A stretch of 64,000 bases of DNA, from positions 62,001 through 126,000 of the forward strand of contig NZ_WINI01000008.1 of NCBI RefSeq assembly GCF_009497155.1, written 5' to 3'. Below the pieces are notes generated by a model. The model saw nothing but the letters and a program-made list of their open reading frames with translations. It did no database searches and was not told the DNA's origin. The position numbers and the translations under genes are program-made. Of the stretch, positions 1-7,958 are shown piece by piece; position 1 is the first letter of the stretch, and each line of letters opens with the position of its first letter. The stretch is from Glaciimonas soli. GTDB lineage: Bacteria; Pseudomonadota; Gammaproteobacteria; Burkholderiales; Burkholderiaceae_D.

Positions 1-2411
1 TGCAATCGAACGATCTTTGATAATGCTTCGTCTTGCAAGGGGAAGTATGGAACGGTGGTCAAGCGACCAATAAAGGCTGCCGGAAATACTTTGCGTAATT
101 CAGGTTGCAGCAGTATGTGCAACGCTTCTGCCGATGGCAATGTGTCACCAGTTATGGTGTCCAACAGATGACTCAGTGCGTCTGAACCTGCGTTACTGGT
201 CAATAAAATGATGGTGTTTTTAAAATCGATGTAACGCCCTTCTCCGTCTTCCATCCAGCCCTTATCGAATACTTGATAGAACATTTCGTGGACATCGGGA
301 TGGGCTTTTTCGATTTCGTCTAGCAGTACTACACTATAGGGACGACGACGCACCGCTTCAGTCAAGACACCTCCTTCGCCATAGCCGACATAGCCTGGCG
401 GTGAACCTTTGAGGGTTGAGACGGTGTGTGCTTCCTGAAACTCGCTCATGTTGACCGTAATCAGATTTTGTTCGCCGCCATATAAGGCTTCGGCCAAGGC
501 CAGCGCCGTTTCGGTTTTACCGACACCGGAGGAGCCCACCAATAAGAAAACCCCTACTGGTTTGTTGGGATCAGATAACTGGGCGCGTGAAGTCTGGATA
601 CGCTCAGCGATGGCGCTTAAAGCATGAGGCTGGCCGATGACGCGTTGCGCCAGCACGGCAGGCAATTGGCGCACGGCGGTAATGTCGTCCTTGACCATGC
701 TGCCGACGGGAATGCCGGTCCAATCAGCGACGATAGCGGCCACCACTTCGGCACTGACATGTGGTTGTATCAGTGGTGTATCTGGCTGCAGTGTGGCCAG
801 TTCTTGTTCTAGCGTAGTTAACTCTTTTAATAACTGATGTCGGTCATCGATATTTTCTGCATCGTCAACTAAGGCCAATAGTGCTGTACGTTTGGCGATG
901 ATATTTTGTGTCAGCCCCAGCTCTTGCTGCCAGCGTGCTTCAAGTAGCTCACGTTCACTTTCTTGTTCGGCGATGCGCGTATCAATTGCTGCTAAACGTT
1001 TAGCATCGTGTTTGCCTATGTCTGCTTCCCGCATCAGCAGATCACGCTCTACCTGAGCGGCCAGCAAACGCTCACGCAGATATTCCACCCGCGCCGGTGG
1101 AGTGTGCAGAGAAAGTGCGACACGTGCGCAGGCCGTATCAAGAAGACTGATGGCTTTATCAGGTAGCTGACGCGCCGGGATGTAGCGATGCGATAAGGTG
1201 ACGGCAGCACGCACGGCCTCGTCCATGATCCACACTTTATGATGCTCGGTAAAGGTGCTGACTAAGCCGCGCACCATATCCATGGCAGCAAGCTCTTCCG
1301 GCTCCATGACTTGCAACACCTGGAAGCGGCGGGTTAAGGCGGGGTCTTTCTCGATGTGACGTTTGTATTCGGCCCAGGTAGTGGCACCGATCGTGCGTAA
1401 AGTGCCACGCGCCAATGCTGGTTTGAGCAAATTGGCGGCGTCACCGGTGCCAGCCTGACCACCGGCACCGATCAAGGTATGGACTTCATCGACAAACAAG
1501 ATAATCGGCTGAGGGGATTTGGTCGCCGCTTCTAGTACCCCTTTTAAACGCGACTCAAATTCGCCTTTCATGCTGGCGCCAGCTAGTAAAGCGCCGACGT
1601 CCAAACTGAGCAATTTCACTTCGCACAGACTGGGAGGTACATGACCTTGGGCGATCGCTAACGCCAGGCCTTCGACTACCGCCGTTTTGCCGACACCAGC
1701 CTCACCAGCGAGTAAGGGATTGTTTTGGCGACGACGCAGCAGAATGTCGATCATGGTGCGGATCTCGTGATCACGACCGATGACCGGATCGATCTTGCCA
1801 GCACGGGCTTGCTCGGTGAGATCGCTGCAGTATTGGGTTAGTGGTGACTTGGAACCGTTTTGCGCTGTCAGTGCATTACTGGCTTCGCCGGGGACGGCAA
1901 CAGTGAGGCCGGAACCATCGTGTGCAACTTCGTCACTTTCGGGCGAGCCATTAATGATCGCTGGCAGCAATTCCAATAAGCCTTGCGTCGGCACTTTGGC
2001 AAAAGAAGGTAGTACGCCAAGAAAAACGCGGCGTAGTTCTGGCGTTTCTAGTAATGCGGCAATCAACCATGCACCACGAATACTTTGATCACCCGCACTT
2101 AAAGTAGCAACTATCCATGCGCGCTCAATCGCCGCTTCGATGTGATGAGAAAAATCGCTGATAGAACTGGCACCGGTAGGTAATGCATTCAGCGCTAATG
2201 CCAATTCACGGTCAAGCACCTCGGGCTTGATCTCAAAATGACGGGCGATTCGCTGGAAATCCGTATCAGGCAGCTGGGCCAGCTGATTGAACCAGTGCGC
2301 CAGTTCAATGTAAGGATTGCCACGTAACTTACAGAATGCAGTAGCTGACTCGATACCCTTGAACAAAGTGGGATTTAACTTGCCAAACAAAATGTGTCGG
2401 GTCACAGCCAT
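1..2411 (-). CDS. clpV: Type VI secretion AAA+ ATPase ClpV/TssH (5' part; 3' end outside window)
   Basis: ClpV is the cytoplasmic AAA+ unfoldase that disassembles contracted VipA/VipB sheaths so that the type VI secretion machine can be reused. The minus-strand frame is open from ATG at 2411 to the left edge, about 803 codons; the family is usually 850-900 residues, so the C-terminus is missing. The N-domain begins with the family-like FGKLNP segment. The first Walker A (GEAGVGKT) is near residue 236 and is followed by a Walker B (ILFVDE). A long middle coiled-coil follows, then the second ATPase module with GSSGVGKT and VLLDEIEKAHPDV. The start is supported by GGAGA seven bases upstream. No other secretion gene lies to its right, so the rest of the cluster must be to the left. 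General ClpB is the alternative, but the N-terminal domain fits ClpV better. Confidence 0.93.
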   Translation of the reverse strand, partial: MAVTRHILFGKLNPTLFKGIESATAFCKLRGNPYIELAHWFNQLAQLPDTDFQRIARHFEIKPEVLDRELALALNALPTGASSISDFSHHIEAAIERAWIVATLSAGDQSIRGAWLIAALLETPELRRVFLGVLPSFAKVPTQGLLELLPAIINGSPESDEVAHDGSGLTVAVPGEASNALTAQNGSKSPLTQYCSDLTEQARAGKIDPVIGRDHEIRTMIDILLRRRQNNPLLAGEAGVGKTAVVEGLALAIAQGHVPPSLCEVKLLSLDVGALLAGASMKGEFESRLKGVLEAATKSPQPIILFVDEVHTLIGAGGQAGTGDAANLLKPALARGTLRTIGATTWAEYKRHIEKDPALTRRFQVLQVMEPEELAAMDMVRGLVSTFTEHHKVWIMDEAVRAAVTLSHRYIPARQLPDKAISLLDTACARVALSLHTPPARVEYLRERLLAAQVERDLLMREADIGKHDAKRLAAIDTRIAEQESERELLEARWQQELGLTQNIIAKRTALLALVDDAENIDDRHQLLKELTTLEQELATLQPDTPLIQPHVSAEVVAAIVADWTGIPVGSMVKDDITAVRQLPAVLAQRVIGQPHALSAIAERIQTSRAQLSDPNKPVGVFLLVGSSGVGKTETALALAEALYGGEQNLITVNMSEFQEAHTVSTLKGSPPGYVGYGEGGVLTEAVRRRPYSVVLLDEIEKAHPDVHEMFYQVFDKGWMEDGEGRYIDFKNTIILLTSNAGSDALSHLLDTITGDTLPSAEALHILLQPELRKVFPAAFIGRLTTVPYFPLQDEALSKIVRL

Positions 2412-3105
2412 CAACGATCTCCAGTTTTATATTTATTTTTGATCATGCATTAAAATTGATGTAGAAGGGGCAATTAAGTTCCCATAAAGCATGTTTTAAC
2501 AATAATTAACGAAAATGCTATTCGGCAACACATGAGTCTAGGTGACAGCTTTAACCCAGTTGGCAGCTGCGTTTCCAAAGGAAGGTGAGCCTGAGCACGA
2601 ATCTGGGTTCGGGAAGGCTGTTTGCCGATGAGCGGCGAACGCGTCACGGTGATTAATGATTCATGGATGATCATCGCTTGAACGAAACCAGGATACGCAC
2701 CATGGAGCAATTACATGCCATCCTAGATGGCACTGAGACTCTGGAATTCACGCTCGTGGAAGATTGGCGAGCTCGTTGCGCGTGAATTGAATTGATTTTG
2801 TGTGAACGAACAAAAAATTTGACACAATTTTGCGACTTCTCTCCTATGAGACAACCTGTAAGGCCCGTTCATGAAAGCTTTCAAAAGGGCTACTAGAGGG
2901 TCGGTCAGATTCTGCTTTTGCGTAACATCAGTTATGAACAAAGGGTTATCGTTCAGAATTGCGACAACTATGGAAAAACTCCAGGTCAAAAAATAGCATG
3001 AAAATTCCGAGCTGTACGGGCGCCAGTACAACACACAGGAAACCGATAAATGAAGAATTTCTTGAAAAACCTCGTAGAAATAATATTGTTTTTGCCGATG
3101 GCAGG
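2412..3105. other. Gene-poor strip between clpV and the IS element
   Basis: No intact gene is visible in about 690 bases. The short minus-strand frames have no recognisable motif and no convincing ribosome site. The only interpretable content is the transposase remnant at 2663-2785. The strip reads as decayed mobile-element DNA at the edge of the type VI locus. Confidence 0.5.
2663..2785 (+). pseudogene. N-terminal remnant of an integrase-core (IS481-like) transposase
   Basis: A 40-codon frame starting MDDHRLNETRIRT and continuing MEQLHAILDGTETLEF resembles the N-terminus of a common DDE-type integrase/transposase family with openings of the form 'hNDxRIxTLEQLRAFLxGTxxVxF'. It stops after 40 codons, where the family has more than 300. 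The resemblance is from memory of the family and was not searched. No continuation is visible before the IS element at 3106, so the remainder appears to be lost. It could also be a chance ORF. Confidence 0.4.
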
Positions 3106-4154
3106 GGCTTTGTTGCACAAATCAAAAGCTGACTACAACATCCCCTTACCCCACAAACTCAGATCACGCGAATGGTGTCAGGTGTCCCTAATCGCGTGAA
3201 GCGATTCAGGATAGCTACACACACTTGCAGCTCTGCTACCTGACGATCAAATTCTCTAGCCATCACACGTTCGCCCAATAATTTGAAGCAACGCATTTTG
3301 GTTTCAACCAAGCTACGGAGGTGGTAGCCACTCCACTTTTTCCACAGCGTTCTGCCTAAATAGCGTGTGGCCCGTAAGGTTTCATTTCTCGCTTTGGCAC
3401 CTGTCATATTTTCTTTCCAATACTGCGCATTCTTACGCGTAGGGATGACCGCTGCAGCGCCACGTGCCGCAATCGCAGTGTGACAGCCTTTGGTGTCATA
3501 AGCACCATCGCCACTGACAGCGCAGATGGTTTCGCTCACTGGGATTTGTTTGAGTAATTCCGGTAACATAGGTGCATCACCGACGCTGTTATCGGTTATT
3601 TCTATCGCGCGTATTGCCATCGTTTCGGCATCAATGCCCAGATGCACTTAACGCCATTGTCGTCTATAGTCAGCCCCGTGTTTCTTGGTTTTCCATTCAC
3701 CTTCGCCCAGCATTTTGATGTCGGTGCTATCGACTAATAAATGCAATCCATTTCGACCGCTGTGACGCGGGATGATGACGGGTAAATGTTTCTGCCGTCG
3801 GCATACTGTGCTGTAATCTGGGACTTCCCAATCCAGTTTGGCTAACTGCAAAGGACTCTGTATAAAACCAATTACCTGTCGCAGTGCCAGACCAAATAGT
3901 CCTTTGATTGTCAGGTCAAATTGGATAGCGGTATCACTAAATTGTTGTACCCGACCACGACAACCTGAGGGCTGACCATGCCATTGCATATTGTTGTCTA
4001 GCCACACATGCAAGGAGCGGCGATTTTTTAATGCAGCGTTGTATTGTTTCCAGTTGGTCGTACGGTATTTCGGGGGAGCAGGTTTTGTCATCCCTGCAGT
4101 TTACGCATCTGAGTAGAATTCGTCAGGCTAAGCTGGGATTTGTGCAACAAAGCC
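3106..4154 (-). mobile_element. IS5-family (IS903 group) insertion sequence, 1049 bp
   Basis: The ends are 18-bp perfect inverted repeats, GGCTTTGTTGCACAAATC at 3106-3123 and its complement at 4137-4154. The sequence closely matches the known IS903-type terminus, and the 1049-bp length is close to the 1057 bp of IS903. A single transposase reading frame fills the element on the minus strand. IS903-group elements normally make a 9-bp target duplication, but the flanks (GATGGCAGG on the left, CATAAGACG on the right) do not match, so one side has probably been deleted or rearranged since insertion. The element has lost autonomous transposase function because of the stop codon described at 3648-3650. 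Confidence 0.9.
3159..4091 (-). pseudogene. IS5-family transposase interrupted by an in-frame stop
   Basis: The frame starts at 4091 (MTKPAPPKYRTTNW) and continues in the same frame to 3159, about 310 codons, with one internal TAA at 3650-3648. The N-terminal half carries the first catalytic Asp in LLVDSTDIK. The C-terminal half has the second in SGDGAYDTKG and the Glu region in the RSLVETKMRCFK segment, giving the DDE signature of IS4/IS5 transposases. The reading RRQWR-stop-VHLGID versus the expected RRQWRKVHLGID shows that a single AAA-to-TAA change explains the break. The two halves should be read as one inactivated gene, not two genes. Readthrough could in principle restore some product. 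Confidence 0.9.
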
Positions 4155-4564
4155 CATAAGACGCCTAAGTCTGTTGACCGTGTTGATGCGACCACGAGCT
4201 GCTCGGAATCGAAGCTTAAGATTGAGTGACAGACTGAGATAAAAGGAAGCATTTCTTTTGAGGGCCAGCACCAGCCAACCGACTGGTGCACGCGGCGCTT
4301 CAGCAAAGGGAAATGCAGGGGAAATTTTTTCCTAGCCAACGGAATCAGATTATCTGCAAGCAGACAGAACACTGAAGTAACAGGTAACGAGTGGCGTAGA
4401 CAATGTTCGTTGCTCTCTGCTTGAACGACTTGCGTACGCGACTTCCATTGTTATGATCAATTGACTGCTTAGCTACCAACTCATTACTACCACATAGTCA
4501 TGCAAAGCAATTGTCTCTAAAGGACGCGACTCGACTCCAACGTAAAACATGGAAGCACACAAAA
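4155..4564. other. Non-coding strip right of the IS element
   Basis: About 410 bases with no supported gene. The minus-strand frame that crosses from here into the IS lacks recognisable motifs and overlaps the IS terminus, so it is an artefact of the insertion. Nothing else is seen apart from the possible ribosome-binding region of the next ORF. Confidence 0.4.
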
Positions 4565-5011
4565 ATGCATACCGATCACATCACCAACGAAAACCTGATG
4601 TCTACCGATTTCGCAGGAACAGAAAAAGCGAGGTTTCTACAATCAAAGACCCGCAGCAAACGGCCCAAAGCAGTCTTCCTGGCACCAGGTATTCCAGCGC
4701 ACAACGTATGGATGACCGACGTGTCGGCGATGGACCGCCGTTCAGTCAAAGCGCAATTGGCAGGTCGAGGCGACTACAGAGTCGCATGGTGGGAATTGAA
4801 CTGCATCATTCATCGCTTGCTCAAGCCGTGCGCCTCGTTTGAGCAGGTGATGTACGCATTTCATGCACGTCACCACGCCAGGACATTCGCCAGATTGAAA
4901 ATTATCAATGATTTTTGGTGCATTTTTAGAACCATCAAGCAACATGGCCTACTCGCAGGCCTGCGTTGCGTCATCCGTCAGTTACAAGACCCGAAAGAAA
5001 AGCAATTATGA
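4565..5011 (+). CDS. Hypothetical protein, coupled to NERD protein gene
   Basis: A 148-residue frame of unknown function. ATG at 4565 follows GGAAG by nine bases and is preferred to an upstream TTG at 4511 that would add 18 residues. The product is basic (many Arg, Lys and His), with no signal peptide or membrane segment. Its middle holds a Trp/His-rich stretch (WWELNCIIHRLLKPC). The stop overlaps the next start as ATGA at 5008-5011, so it is very likely translated together with the membrane NERD protein downstream. I do not recognise the family. The coupling argues for a joint role, but the gene could also be a recently formed or eroding accessory ORF. Confidence 0.5.
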   Translation: MHTDHITNENLMSTDFAGTEKARFLQSKTRSKRPKAVFLAPGIPAHNVWMTDVSAMDRRSVKAQLAGRGDYRVAWWELNCIIHRLLKPCASFEQVMYAFHARHHARTFARLKIINDFWCIFRTIKQHGLLAGLRCVIRQLQDPKEKQL

Positions 5012-6009
5012 GTCGCCAAAATAATAAGAATGATGATTTCATCACTAAAGCGATGGGCGCCGTATTGGGATTAGGATTTGTCGCCATTATTTGGGTGACA
5101 ACGATGGCAATGCTGGCGATTTTCTTTTTTCTGAAACGCCCGATCGCTCGTGCGTTGCGTCTGGAATGGTGTTCAACAAGTTGCCCATGGATGAAATGGC
5201 TCTACCGTCCCATTAAATGGCTAGCAGGTATCTTGTTTCTGCTCGTGCTTATAGGTGTTGCCCAAAAACTCTCTGTCACTTCGGCGCATATTGATCAGAT
5301 CATGTTCTACGTACTGGCGCTCTGCGTCGCACTCTGTTGTGGGTTACTTTTCAATATTCTGCATTGGATGGAGCAATATTCTGAGGATCCTGCAATTCAG
5401 AAAAAATTGGCCGGCATCGCTGCCGAACGTTATGTACAGAAGCTAATTGACGACAGTCAGCATGTGTTTCCTGCATCACGTGCTTTCCATGGAAAATTGT
5501 TTGTCTTTAACGAACACACGCCAAATGAATTTTCTGTTGAGGCCGATCACATTTTCATCACAGAGCGAAACATTTTTGTGATTGAGACGAAATGTAAGTC
5601 CGGCACTATATCGGCAGGTGTCGATTCTCCCATGTGGAAGGTTTCTTCTCCCCATGGCGATACGGATATGCGTAATGCATTGAAACAGGCCAAGAATGCG
5701 GCTCGCGTATTGCAGCGTCAAGCTGCTCTCCCCTGCGAGATCATTCCTTTAGTGGTAATCAAAGGCAACAATGTAAAAATCGTTGACGGTCCGACGAATG
5801 TTCTGATTGCTACGGACCTCATCAACGTCCTTCTTGCATTTGAACACGGCAAGCCTCATCCGATTTTGGATCCCGCTTCGGTTGCCACTCTGCTTTTATT
5901 GCATATAAATGACGATCCAGCCGCAATGAAGAAGCACATCGAACGCGCTTACACAGCCAGAGTCCGAACGGATAGGACCGAGATCGTTAATGCTGCATCG
6001 ATTCGATGA
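5008..6009 (+). CDS. Membrane-anchored NERD (nuclease-related) domain protein
   Basis: A 333-residue protein. The start is set at 5008 because ATG overlaps the upstream stop (ATGA) and is followed by a polar segment, MSRQNNKNDDF. Three hydrophobic helices are visible at about residues 20-45 (VLGLGFVAIIWVTTMAML), 75-95 and 105-125. A cytoplasmic NERD domain follows from about residue 140, with EADHIFITERNIFVIETKCK giving the D-x(n)-ExK core expected of PD-(D/E)XK-like folds. NERD domains are predicted to be nuclease-related and occur in plasmid- and defence-associated proteins; the actual substrate is not known. The gene lies inside a mobile-element-rich strip and forms a two-gene unit with 4565-5011. 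Confidence 0.8.
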   Translation: MSRQNNKNDDFITKAMGAVLGLGFVAIIWVTTMAMLAIFFFLKRPIARALRLEWCSTSCPWMKWLYRPIKWLAGILFLLVLIGVAQKLSVTSAHIDQIMFYVLALCVALCCGLLFNILHWMEQYSEDPAIQKKLAGIAAERYVQKLIDDSQHVFPASRAFHGKLFVFNEHTPNEFSVEADHIFITERNIFVIETKCKSGTISAGVDSPMWKVSSPHGDTDMRNALKQAKNAARVLQRQAALPCEIIPLVVIKGNNVKIVDGPTNVLIATDLINVLLAFEHGKPHPILDPASVATLLLLHINDDPAAMKKHIERAYTARVRTDRTEIVNAASIR

Positions 6010-6088
6010 GAGTTAAAGCAATAACACGAACTTAAGGACCGTGCTAAGTATGGTATCCAGTCGGCAATCTAAGTAATCAGGGGGCACG

Positions 6089-6343
6089 ATGTCTATCAAT
6101 AAGCGAAACAAGCGATCTGTGCGGGCGGAGGCGATGGAAATGAAAACTGTTGGCACGAAGACGGATTTTTCATCAGACTTCGAACAGCCACTCGCTATCT
6201 TGACAGATTTGATCGCGATCGCCATCGAGGAGATTGGCAATGGCAGCGGACGGGCACTCTCGGTTTTACTGCCGGCCATGCGGTATGTGCATGACATCAA
6301 GGCAATCAACGACCGATTGCTGCAAGTGGAAAGTACGAAGTGA
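6089..6343 (+). CDS. Small hypothetical protein (84 aa)
   Basis: A short, mostly helical, charged protein beginning MSINKRNKRSVRAEAMEMK, with a hydrophobic central helix (LAILTDLIAIAIEEI). ATG at 6089 is preceded by a G-rich ribosome site (GGGGG, four bases upstream). It follows the NERD gene by 79 bases on the same strand. No family is recognised. The good start context and even codon usage make it a likely real gene; its role is unknown. Confidence 0.5.
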   Translation: MSINKRNKRSVRAEAMEMKTVGTKTDFSSDFEQPLAILTDLIAIAIEEIGNGSGRALSVLLPAMRYVHDIKAINDRLLQVESTK

Positions 6344-6386
6344 TCCACATTGAAAGAAAATCGTAATCTCGAAATAGCAAGCCACC

Positions 6387-6494
6387 ATGCCATCAAAAAA
6401 ATTATCGGCTTTCCTGGATACCTATGGCATTTTTTATATTGGTGAAGCGTATGCCGCTGCTAACTCGTTGGGTTTCTGGGATAAATCGAAGTAG
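6387..6494 (+). CDS. Possible 35-residue ORF or gene relic
   Basis: ATG at 6387 opens a 35-codon frame (MPSKKLSAFLDTYGIFY...), with a protein-like aromatic/hydrophobic pattern but no clear ribosome site. It may be the start of a truncated gene. The remaining bases from 6495 to 6730 contain only a hairpin. Confidence 0.2.
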   Translation: MPSKKLSAFLDTYGIFYIGEAYAAANSLGFWDKSK

Positions 6495-6643
6495 ATCAAA
6501 AGCTGTGAAGCCCGCAGATACAGATTTCCCGCCACAATGCCTTCTAGTTCGTCGCCGATGTTGTCAGGTAGGCCCTAAGGGATGAATCCCCAAGACAACA
6601 CGGCAATCATTCAAGAAAATTAATATCATCCCGCCAGGGCAGT

Positions 6644-6662
6644 CGACTCTGAGCCAGAGTCG
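6644..6662. repeat. Short perfect hairpin
   Basis: CGACTCTG and its exact complement CAGAGTCG are separated by AGC. No T-run follows on either strand, so a classical terminator is not supported. It lies about 70 bases beyond the stop of the 46-residue minus-strand gene at 6731-6871 and may end that transcript. Confidence 0.4.
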
Positions 6663-6730
6663 TTATGCCACTGGAAGATCATTATTTTATGCTCGAAATG
6701 ATCGTCTCGTTCGTCGCGAGGGCATTGTTG

Positions 6731-6871
6731 CTACATGAATCGATTGGTGCCTTCTTTGATTTTTCTAATTACCCAAACGAAGGGCGCAAAATACAGTCGT
6801 ACATCATCTCTTGCGACTTGTTTGATATGGTCAAGCAACCAAGCCAATCTACGATTCTCTATCAGACTCAT
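6731..6871 (-). CDS. 46-residue protein downstream of the EexN-like gene
   Basis: ATG at 6871 follows GAGGA closely and lies nine bases after the stop codon of the EexN-like lipoprotein gene, so the two are probably cotranscribed. The product (MSLIENRRLAWLLDHIKQVA...) is basic and amphipathic, with an aromatic cluster (LYFAPFVWVIRKIK) that could be a single membrane-associated helix. No family is recognised. The strong ribosome site and tight spacing are the main evidence that it is a gene. Confidence 0.5.
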   Translation of the reverse strand: MSLIENRRLAWLLDHIKQVARDDVRLYFAPFVWVIRKIKEGTNRFM

Positions 6872-6879
6872 TTTTTTCC

Positions 6880-7203
6880 TCAATATTTATTCGCAGCATC
6901 CCGCATTTTCTTTTGATATGCCTTGTAAGTTTCGTCGCTGCGCGCCTGTGAGGCATTTTTACAGTTAATTCCTGTAGCGGTTTCAATCCATGCCAGCCGC
7001 TTACTTGGAGGCATCGTACTAAGTTCATGTTTTTCCATTGCCACGCACTTTGCATGAACCACGTCAGCCTCGGCGAGGTGCTCCCCATAATATGCCAATG
7101 ATTTCGCCTCTTCAACGGTCTTTTCGCCACATGCAGTCAGTAATAGCAGCGTTACGACGATTAATGATGACTTCGTTTTCGTGATGCCTTTTAAATGGAT
7201 CAT
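6880..7203 (-). CDS. EexN-family-like entry-exclusion lipoprotein
   Basis: A 107-residue protein with a lipoprotein signal peptide: a basic start, hydrophobic SLIVVTLLLL and the lipobox LLTAC with Cys near residue 25. The mature part has the layout of EexN proteins: a YY-x-E-H-L segment (LAYYGEHLAEADVVHAKC) and a closing GINCKNAS motif with paired Cys residues. EexN proteins sit in the envelope of cells carrying conjugative plasmids or elements and reduce re-entry of the same element. ATG at 7203 has AGG a few bases upstream. No mating-pair genes are visible nearby, so this looks like a cargo or relic of a conjugative element. Assignment is by motif resemblance only. Confidence 0.6.
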   Translation of the reverse strand: MIHLKGITKTKSSLIVVTLLLLTACGEKTVEEAKSLAYYGEHLAEADVVHAKCVAMEKHELSTMPPSKRLAWIETATGINCKNASQARSDETYKAYQKKMRDAANKY

Positions 7204-7307
7204 ATGTACCTAAATTTTATATTGCTCGTTGGCCGCGCCCCGCTAAATGCGACAAGCTCAATCGCAGCGCTCTGATATCAAAATTGGCGCTTTCAAAAAG
7301 TGAAATT

Positions 7308-7369
7308 ACCAATATATTATGAAGACACAATAATAACGCAAGATCACGATCCTCCCAATATATTGGGAG
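7308..7369. promoter_or_regulatory. Palindromic operator before the XRE regulator
   Basis: CTCCCAATATATTGGGAG at 7352-7369 is an 18-bp perfect palindrome. A second partial copy, ACCAATATATTA, is centred near 7314. The right arm of the palindrome (GGGAG) is also the ribosome-binding site of the TTG-start XRE gene at 7376. Small XRE regulators commonly repress their own promoters through such paired sites, so autoregulation is inferred. Confidence 0.6.
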
Positions 7370-7375
7370 AATTTA

Positions 7376-7621
7376 TTGGATCCTGCGATCACTTTTGGAC
7401 AAGTGTTACGGCGCCTTAGAAAGGAAGCTGGGCTATCACAAGAGCAATTGTCATTTGAAGCTGAAATCGAGCGGAATTTCGTGAGCTTGATTGAGCGAGG
7501 CGTCAACCAACCGACAATCAGAGTTATTTTTAAGCTGGCGGCGGCATTGGGTACGTCCCCGTCTCAAATGCTTGCACTCGTAGAAAAAGAAATAAAGCTC
7601 CAATCTCCTGACGCTAAGTAG
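7376..7621 (+). CDS. Small XRE-family helix-turn-helix regulator
   Basis: An 81-residue DNA-binding protein that is essentially a single HTH_3 domain. It opens GQVLRRLRKEAGLSQEQLS (helices 1-2), followed by the recognition helix region ERNFVSLIERGVNQP and the closing ILKLAAALGTSPSQML-type segment typical of Cro/C1-type regulators. TTG at 7376 is chosen because no ATG or GTG is available before the domain and GGGAG lies six bases upstream. The operator palindrome overlaps this ribosome site. A role in controlling the nearby mobile-element genes is inferred from position. Restriction-modification controller proteins look similar, but no methylase or nuclease gene is adjacent. Confidence 0.8.
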   Translation: MDPAITFGQVLRRLRKEAGLSQEQLSFEAEIERNFVSLIERGVNQPTIRVIFKLAAALGTSPSQMLALVEKEIKLQSPDAK

Positions 7622-7714
7622 TGTGCTTCAATAATTGAGTCCGCATAGTTTCATACCGAAGACTTAATTGTTGGCATCCAGGCCCACTCTGATTTCCTGC
7701 CTCGTGCCAGAACG

Positions 7715-7843
7715 TTATCCAACTTCAGGTAGTGGTATTTCCTGCTGCCTGAAAATTCCCGCCGCCGCCACTGCCTTGGTATTTCCCTCGATCGGCTTAA
7801 TCCAGTCTGATGCATGACGCTGGCAATACACCTCCCACAACAT
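7715..7843 (-). CDS. Possible 42-residue ORF
   Basis: A minus-strand frame from ATG at 7843 (MLWEVYCQRHASDWIKPIEG...) has a protein-like composition but no clear ribosome site and a stop just upstream. It is the only interpretable content of the 337-base stretch 7622-7958. It may be a fragment of an older gene. Confidence 0.2.
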   Translation of the reverse strand: MLWEVYCQRHASDWIKPIEGNTKAVAAAGIFRQQEIPLPEVG

Positions 7844-7958
7844 TTGCACTTAGCGCACGTTGATGACGATTTCGAGTGACGTCATCTCCCTGAGAAAATC
7901 AGTTAGCTTAGGCGTGGGCCAGATTTATACCGATCATCGGCGACATTTAGCGAGCACG

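Noticed and set aside
3159-4091. Two separate transposase genes
   Set aside because: Both halves lie in the same frame with one stop codon between them and match one DDE transposase.
4088-4372. 94-codon minus-strand ORF across the IS right end
   Set aside because: It runs through the IS inverted repeat into non-coding flank and shows no motif.
6665-6916. 83-codon plus-strand ORF
   Set aside because: It overlaps the better supported 46-residue minus-strand gene and part of the lipoprotein gene, and lacks a ribosome site.
7376-7621. Restriction-modification controller protein
   Set aside because: The protein and operator resemble C proteins, but no methylase or endonuclease gene is nearby.
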